From assembly GCA_017163975.1 (NCBI GenBank), contig JAFFSR010000373.1, forward strand, positions 1,233,501-1,297,500: a DNA stretch of 64,000 bases, in the 5' to 3' direction. This document shows positions 57,335 to 64,000 of this stretch, one piece after another. The notes beneath the pieces are model-generated. The model did not search any database. It had not been told where the DNA came from and saw only the letters and a list, made by a program, of their open reading frames with translations. This stretch comes from Anastatus disparis. Lineage: Eukaryota > Arthropoda > Insecta > Hymenoptera > Eupelmidae. Position numbers and translations under genes: made by a program. Position 1 is the first letter of the stretch. Each line of letters starts with the position of its first letter.

Positions 57335-57548
57335 TTAGTCTCTATCTGTGATAACAAATTTAAGTATCCAGTAATTGTACCTACAGACTATGTAAAGAAA
57401 ATAAACGATCGGCAATTATATGTTAAATATATGGAACCGCCTTTTGAAATGGATGATATACAATGTTTAGAAGAATTTATTAATAATAAAATTTTTTCAC
57501 CTCTGAAGTCTTGGCCCTCTTACAAATGCGTAAACAAAACTTATGCAG
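57335..57548 (+). CDS. possible orphan exon, 71 codons
   Basis: Bounded by an acceptor (TACTTTCAG, ending 57334) and a donor (GCAG|GTATTA at 57548/57549), and open in one frame throughout. The predicted peptide (KYPVIVPTDYVKKINDR..., MEPPFEMDDIQ, SPLKSWPSYKC) has normal amino-acid balance, unlike surrounding AT-rich sequence. I do not recognise it. It could be an exon of an unknown host gene or a piece of transposon protein; no neighbouring exon was found. Confidence 0.35.
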
Positions 57549-58802
57549 GTATTATTATATTTGATATCATTTAGTTTTTGATATAAGAAAGTTTTCGAAC
57601 AGGTAGTTTATGAAAAACTAAACAAGTACATTAGAACTTTGCATTGGAGGTTATGAAAGATGAGGCAGCCTTACGTGGCCTCGATTAGCGCACCATTTCA
57701 CGCCACTATTAGTCCGCATTCGGCCGCCAGATGGGGGCCACGTAATCAAATGTGGCAGCCCTAACAAATTTATACTCGAGAGGTAATAAAGTGGTCATTA
57801 CTGTTAGGGTAGGTATAAACAAATAAAAATATTTTTTTTTGTTATTAAAATACATTAATCGTTTAATAAAATATAAATTATTAAAATTTTAATGAAATTA
57901 CTATATTAAAAAATATTGCAAAAATATATTATGCATATTGTTTTTAATATCATTTAGCGGTTGCGTCTTAAATGCAAAAGCGTTAGCATTTTGTATAAAA
58001 CCTACCCAAAGGGGGGGTCGGCACATGAAGCGCACAGCCCCTCTAGTTTTAAACATTCTTCCTATACGATAAGTGTACGAGGTTGGCAATTTTTGAACGC
58101 GTATAGTTTATCATCTGAGCAAAGCGAGATTTACTATTTCAATAAAAAATAATATTGAATCACTTTAGAAGTGTTGTAAAGTAACCATTTCGAAAAAAAA
58201 CGTTTAAAATATCTTAATATTTTTTACCAAAAATAAACAATTTTCGGTACTTAAAAATTTATTAAGTAAATATCAAACAACTTGAATTGTTTGTTTACTC
58301 TCTTCCATAAAAAGAAATTTGACAAAAATATTCTGTATTTTTTTCTCAAGTAGAGAACTTACCTTAAAAGAAACCGGAAAAACCTATTAGGACAACCAAA
58401 AATTTTACTCAATTCAACATTTAGCGTAAAAATAAGTTATTTTACTATACAAAAATCGCATCGAATTAAAATGAAGTTTGTGAATTTCCATCCCATTTCA
58501 AGATGATAATAAATGCTATAATATTAAAAAACTCAAAGTGATGTAATTCAATAACGTTAGATTCGAAAAGAGCATGAAAAAAAGAGTAAAATTTATATTA
58601 TCTTAAGCTTTTATAGATTTATATAAAACCAAAAAATGTATACAATATGGAAGCATACAATATGGACGCTTTTGAATATTTTTTGATGAATCCGAATTTG
58701 AAAAAAAGATAAAGATTGAAGGCAGTTGCTCAAGGAATTGATTGTTTATAATTTTACTCTTATGGTGAAATAGATTTGATTTCAGGAATAAGAGTGACTT
58801 AA
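57549..58802. other. spacer, no gene seen
   Basis: GC-richer patch at 57655-57785 (GGCCGCCAGATGGGGGCCACG) without a reading frame; the rest is AT-rich. Confidence 0.35.
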
Positions 58803-59184
58803 GAAGAGGCCGAACTATCTGCCTTTGTCTAATGGTGTTTTTCATAATTTATATAAACACCATTGATGGTAACAAGAAAAAAATAGCAGACCCCGCTAGA
58901 TATTAGTATAATATAATAATAAGTAAATTTTATAATAATAAATTAATTTTATTACGTAGTTTTTGAACAATATGATCTACCAAAAAAATAACTTATATTA
59001 TGGATTGTTAGTAGGTCTCACATCATTCAAAAACTACGTGATAAAATTATTTGGTTGTTATTATAGAATTATCTATTATACTAGAATCTAGCGAGGGCTG
59101 CAATTTTTTTTTCGTGTTACAGCCAATGGTGTTTATATAAATGATAAAAAACACTATTAGGCAGAGATATAGTTCGACCTGCAT
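58803..59184. mobile_element. TTAA-flanked hairpin element, copy 5 (382 bp)
   Basis: Starts GAAGAGGCCGAACTATCTG. Very similar in sequence to copy 4 including the inner stem (CCCCGCTAGATATTAG). TTAA at both ends. Confidence 0.85.
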
Positions 59185-59659
59185 TTAAAGAGGTACAGAA
59201 CCGCTTATAAGTAAATAATATTATTTATAAGAAAAGTTTAGGATTAAATCTACTAAAAATATTCGTCGAAACTTTAAATTCGATATGAACTATGTTTATT
59301 CTGCATAATATTTACTAAAATGTCCAATATCTAAATGAAGAGAACTCATTCAAAAGTTAAAAACAAGTTTTTATCGAATTTATTTTTCTTTTGATTAGAT
59401 TTAATTATGTAATTTTTTAGCATTCTATTGCTATTAACATTCTCGGCTGGTACTATAATATCATTTATAGTTCAGACTAATTAATCATGTTATTTCCATG
59501 TATTTAAACATTAATGTTTTTAATATCCAAAAACAAATAAATATTTTATAAGATATTAAATAATGGTTATTTATAAGCACTTAATATTTCGCATAATTTT
59601 ATAATAATTTAATATTGACAATAGTTACTTTACATTAAAAAAAAAAAAATTTTTCGCAG
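59185..59659. other. probable upstream intron of the schnurri-like gene
   Basis: AT-rich, ends in a pyrimidine-rich acceptor (TTTTTCGCAG at 59650-59659). No coding content. Confidence 0.45.
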
Positions 59660-60168
59660 AATTTTGTATTGTAGCAATGACCGATCCTCAGTTAATGAAT
59701 AACGAACGTAATAGTAGTGGTGGCAGCAACAATGGCAATAACGGCAGCAGTAGCAGCAGCAGTGACAATAGTACTTACAGTCAGCGCTTGACAAATAATA
59801 ACAACAATCATACAGAATCTAAATATTTACATAAAAAGTTTAAAAAAATTGCAAGTAGTGAAGTTGCGGCCAGTATCGTTTCAATTGTTGATACATCCAT
59901 TTCAACGGGAACAATTTCAGAATCCAAGGACATTTTATCGTGTTCTGTTGAAGTGTTTGATTCACCTAAATGTGGTTATGTTTGTCCATATTGCAAAATT
60001 TCATGTGCTAAACCTAGTGTTTTACAAAAACACATTAGAGCTCATACAAATGAACGGCCTTATCCTTGTGTGCCTTGTGGGTTTGCTTTCAAAACCAAAT
60101 CCAATCTTTATAAACACTGCAAATCTAGAACCCACATTCTTAAAACTAAAGAAGCTGACACTACAAAT
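59660..60168 (+). CDS. shn: schnurri/HIVEP-like zinc-finger protein, first coding exon
   Basis: The exon begins after the acceptor at 59659; ATG at 59677. The first ~60 residues are low-complexity Ser/Asn/Gly. Residues ~108-155 form two C2H2 zinc fingers: C-x2-C...H-x3-H within [19 protein letters not shown], then a NERPYPC linker and [16 protein letters not shown]. This finger pair matches the N-terminal ZAS fingers of Drosophila Schnurri and vertebrate HIVEP proteins. In Drosophila, Schnurri acts with Mad/Medea to repress brinker in Dpp signalling (established for the fly). The exon ends at a GTATGA donor in phase 0. Confidence 0.8.
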
Positions 60169-60242
60169 GTATGAAAGAGGTTTACTATTGCTTTTTTACT
60201 AATAGTTTTTGATAAATATTTTAATTTTGTGTATTTTTCTAG
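60169..60242 (+). other. 74-nt intron
   Basis: GTATGA...TTTTTCTAG. Joins two open frames in phase 0. Confidence 0.8.
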
Positions 60243-61974
60243 GTGATTCATACGTATTCGCAGTTATCAGAAGATTCAGATCACAGTCTATCAGATAGTG
60301 CTAGTAATGACACAGATATTTTAACAACCACTGTTCAATCTCAACCCATTAATTTAATCAATTCTCAAACATTTAATCCAAATAAAAATCCACATTTGAT
60401 TCATACAACTGATGTTACTAAAACCTCTAAAATTTATAAACCTAAATTTCACAGCACTTCATTACAGCAGTGTATGGTCAGTTATGCCCAAATTTTGAAT
60501 AAATCGCATTCTGAAAAGTTGCAAGAGCATCTTGAGCACATAACTATTGACAATCAACATGATCGACATAACCTCTTTGAGCCTAGTGTGAGTAACGCAG
60601 TACCACTTCGTAAACGTTGTCATAGCGAAAACTCAAATAATATTTTTTTTTGTCAATATAACACTGTACATAATATTACTGATAATTTGGATGTAAATAG
60701 ATGCTCCTATCACCAAATACAATCAAAGTTAGAATCTGAATCAGAATTTAAAGCAGAAATGAAAATGGAGCAGGATTATTATACTGCTACACCACCATTG
60801 CCTTCTCCAGGGCCATTATTAGGTAATACACGGCTCGTTGATTATCACTATACGCATGCAGCTAAACGATCAAAATGTGAGCCTGCTGTTAGCTTACGCT
60901 CGCTTGAGCACATTTCCAAGTATCCGCGGCTAAACACATTACAGATGTTTGGTGGTGAGGTACGTATCCTTAATAAAAGTGGGGAAAGCAAAACTGTACG
61001 TATAGAACCTTTACGTAGCAGCTGTTCAACTTCCTTAAGCGATAAGAACTGTAAAAGTTCAGAAACAGCCTCAGTCGTAGTGCGATCGGATCTACACTCA
61101 GGGGGTACAATGTTACATAAGATACAAGATACTGAAGAGTCTGAACCTAAATCTACGGCTGAGTTAAACGCAAGTACCAATACTACATGCATCAACTTAG
61201 CGAACATTGTGCCAAATATTTCTCCACCTCATCTTGCACCAAGTGTCTCTTGTTTAAGTTATTCAAAGCCCGCTAATATTTTACATGATGGTAAACTTAT
61301 TCCATATGTGCCAGGAATACCTGGACCTCAAACTCTCTTGACGAATTCAGAACCTTCAGATGTTTCTTCTGAAATAAATTCTCAAATCACAGTGGCGGAA
61401 ACTATTAATAGAGTCAGTTCAGCAGTTGTAATTACAAACAATGTACCCAGAAATAGTAGGTTTCTCAGGCCTTCTACGTTATCTCTTAAACCGGGCACTT
61501 TTACGCCCAAACGTCATCATGGAATCACACCCACAGCTAATACGTTACCATTAATTAGTCCAGAAACGCCACGACCAAAAAAATCATATGGCCAGCTCTA
61601 TTTGAATGGACACGCTTATACTTACTTAGGTCTCAAGTGTTCCACCAGACTTTTTTACTGTACGCTTAATCGCCCACAGCCAATGTATGTAGCACAACAA
61701 CATAACCTTTCTATGTACTCCAACTGGAAAATATGTAAAGAGGCACCTCCAGAACTTGAGCTTGTACATTATGATTCACGATATCGATCAACAGGTTACA
61801 CACTCGCTAAAACTCACAAAGAAGATATACTAACACACTCCTCCCAAAGACCAAACACACCTAGTAGTCCGGACAGCGGCCTTGAAAGTGATGGCCAAGA
61901 AAAAAGTAAACGCATTAAAATTTTTAGTGGAGGCTTTGAAAGCAATGAAGAATATACTTACATACGTGGCAGAG
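60243..61974 (+). CDS. shn: schnurri/HIVEP-like protein, large second coding exon (gene continues)
   Basis: 577 codons with no stop, ending at a GTAGGT donor (61975). Segments that fit Schnurri/HIVEP include GGEVRILNKSGESKTVRIEP (about residue 238) and the block LYLNGHAYTYLGLKCSTRLF...LNRPQPMYV (about 453-483) followed by LSMYSNWKIC. Low-complexity Ser/Thr/Pro stretches and an SPDSGLESDGQ region near the end are typical of such regulators. The frame has host-like codon use and no lesion. Later exons (second finger pair) lie beyond the window. A two-exon ending at 61994 is possible only if the donor is not used. Confidence 0.75.
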
Positions 61975-62681
61975 GTAGGTTTTTAAATAAATAATAGAAA
62001 ATAAATATTATAAATATTAATTATTTAATTTTAGTAAAACATAATATTTCATTTTTATAACAAAATGTTTATTCTTATGATTAGTAATTTAAAATAAAAT
62101 TTAAGTAAAATTTAATTCATAAGTTGAAAAATGTGATCTTCCTACATTTAGTTTGTAGAAATTACTGTAAACTGTATCAATAGAAAAATAACACAGGCTC
62201 ACAAAATGGAAAAAAGTTGTTTGTACTTTTGACGATACCTATAACTTCTTATTTATTTTTCAACGCTTAATCCGAATCCGCAATCAAAATATAGCCTTGG
62301 CCTGTGATAATTGAGGTTTTTCTTAGAAAAACCTCATTTTTTCCCATTCTTCCTGATTTTTTAAAGCTAAAAAAAAGAAGGAAGATACGATTAATTTGTC
62401 TTCAAAATCGACTCCTACGGAAAAAAATAAATGGAAAACCATATTTTTAATATTTTTTTTCACGCAATTATAGCTCTTAGTACGACGCTAAAAAGATGAA
62501 AAAATTAGAAAAAGTCGAAATGCAGTCTAAATTTGATTAAAACGCTATTAAAATTTTATGATAAATCTTTGAAAAAGTTAATGGACATTATAAATATTTA
62601 CTTATTCAGTATTATTAAGTTTGATGATTGACTGTGATATCCTATGCAATATTTACATTTATACATTTTGTAAGACTTTAA
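61975..62681. other. intron sequence of the schnurri-like gene
   Basis: AT-rich. The ~180 bp at 62200-62420 have a repeat-like texture, but no partner was found. No gene. Confidence 0.4.
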
Positions 62682-63078
62682 GGGGTGTCCTCATACCGGC
62701 ACAGAGATTTATCTTATCTATATTTGAATTATGCATTTTAATAAAAATTTAACTATTTTTGACTAAAATTCATAAAAGAGGCACATTCTTAACATTCTAA
62801 AGAATTTATTGCAACGTTAAAAGTCAGAATAAAAGTGAAAATGAAGAAAAAAACTGTATAATACGATTATTCATAACTACATTGAAAAGTTAATCGTATT
62901 AAGTAGTTTTCACCTTCATTTTTACCTTTATATTGTCTTTTAACACTGCAATAAATTCTTTTGCATGTTAAGAATGTGCCTCCCCCACGAATTTCAGTCA
63001 TAAATAGTTGAATTTTCATTAAAACTCATAATTTAAATGTAGATAAGGTAGAACTCTATGTCGGTATAAGGTTTCCCC
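62682..63078. mobile_element. 397-bp TTAA-flanked hairpin element, second family
   Basis: Starts GGGGTGTCCTCATACCGGCA and ends with an imperfect inverse (TGTCGGTATAAGG...CCCC). TTAA at 62678-62681 and 63079-63082. The end motif differs from the GAGGRGGCC family. Confidence 0.8.
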
Positions 63079-63149
63079 TTAAGTGCAATATTTATTTTTA
63101 TATTTTTAAATTTTATTACACGCTTTTGTATATTGGTATACAACTAGGG

Positions 63150-64000
63150 TTTTTGAGGTCGCTGATCATGAATTTGAAGTCGGATTTTGTAAAAGACAAC
63201 TCCTAGGGGACATGAGTGGGAAGTAAGTCCGCCATTCTTTTAATGTTTTTTGTAGTGATTGAAAGAATACAGTACTTGCTTAAAGTTCCAAATTTCAATG
63301 TCAAGGTGACGAATACTAAGTGTCGATGTTTTCTCTCTCTCTTTTGCTCTTTTATATTTTAAATTGCCATACGCTTTCGTACACGCTTTTCTTTGAATGA
63401 TCAATGTAGAGGATTTCTGACACGTTGTTGTCTCTTTTTAGAAGATGTTTCTCTCTTCATGATCCAGCAGTAATCTGCTAACATGGTTATATCCTAGTTT
63501 TCTTCAAATACACGTTCAAAGTATTTCAAATCTTAGTGAAATCGTTCACCATGCTCTTCACTAAAGTCTCCGTTATTTTCTGGAAACTGACCAACACGTG
63601 AATCAAGAAAATGAAGTTTTAAGTTCATTAGACAAACCAATTTTTTGAAATTACTTTCGAAATACTTCGCGTCTTTGGTATTACCCAAAAATTTCGACGA
63701 TACCTCTTTGAAACTTGACTATCCTGCTTTCTCGACATCATTCATAGTTTTGTCAAAGTTTTCATCTCTAAATAAAGTTCAGATTTCAGGACCATCAAAA
63801 ATACTTTCACTTAATTTTGCATCAGATTTATGGGAAAATACTTTGCTCAAATATTCAAATTGAACTGCCTTGTCCAAGGCTTTGACTAATTGTTTTATGA
63901 ATCCAAACTTAACGTTCAGAGGAGGTATTAAAATTTCAGATAGATCAACGAGTGGTTTTTTTATAATATTCTCTTTTCCACATTCAAACGATTCTCTTGA
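63150..64000 (-). pseudogene. relic of a repeat-associated insect protein (FHQD...MADYCW type)
   Basis: Minus-strand translation, from the window edge, shows PPLNVKFGFIKQLVKALDK (about 63925-63870), GNTKDAKYFES (about 63680), HFLDSRVGQFPENNGDFSEE (about 63600-63550), HGERFH and LADYCWIMKRE (about 63470). These follow the order of a protein family that is scattered in arthropod genomes and probably transposon-borne. At least four in-frame stops break it. It extends beyond the window. Confidence 0.55.

Noticed and set aside
59677..60202. 117-codon alternative frame overlapping the zinc-finger exon
   Set aside because: It is out of frame with the two C2H2 fingers and reads into the intron.
60848..61207. 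119-codon minus-strand frame inside the schnurri-like exon
   Set aside because: Antisense shadow of a well-supported coding exon.

Overview
This is a repeat-dense, AT-rich stretch of an arthropod nuclear genome, almost certainly an insect. Grounds: metazoan-style genes with short GT-AG introns, a schnurri/HIVEP-type zinc-finger gene at the right end, jockey-type retrotransposon relics, and many foldback and TTAA-flanked hairpin elements. I cannot name the species; a hymenopteran or another small-genome insect is possible but unproven.

Layout. 1-11.7 kb: transposon debris (hairpin elements, a relic of a HGKG..DG-type transposase family, a jockey reverse-transcriptase pseudogene). 11.8-15.7 kb: a 3.95-kb LTR retrotransposon structure on the minus strand with LTRs, a primer-site-like stretch and a polypurine tract. 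It has no recognisable gag-pol and instead carries an F-box/leucine-rich-repeat gene plus an unknown upstream ORF. 15.7-23.2 kb: nested inverted-repeat elements.

23,201-47,919: one Polinton/Maverick, with AG...CT termini, terminal inverted repeats of about 175 bp and a decayed 6-bp target duplication. It encodes the major capsid protein, penton, adenovirus-type protease, a phospholipase A2/pVI-like protein, a packaging ATPase, a DUF8207-like protein, a coiled-coil protein, a chromodomain integrase, a BIR-RING IAP and a protein-primed DNA polymerase B, plus a three-copy family of small proteins of unknown function. Nearly every gene has stops or frameshifts, so this is a fossil. Its integrase gene is split after about 13 codons by an 8,129-bp foldback element (31,002-39,130) with perfect 9-bp target duplications, whose long arms are tandem arrays of a ~315-bp unit. 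Other hairpin elements sit inside that one.

Two noncoding signals stand out in the Polinton. One is a hairpin present three times near the small-protein genes, with compensatory base changes. The other is a pair of perfect histone-mRNA-type 3' stem-loops just after the rightmost gene.

47.9-59.6 kb: more nested elements, including a miniature LTR element with a tRNA-like stretch in its LTRs, and a TTAA-hairpin insertion whose empty site is preserved in the partner LTR. 59.66-61.97 kb: two coding exons of a schnurri-like gene, which runs on beyond the window. Its next intron holds further elements, including a relic protein at the right edge.
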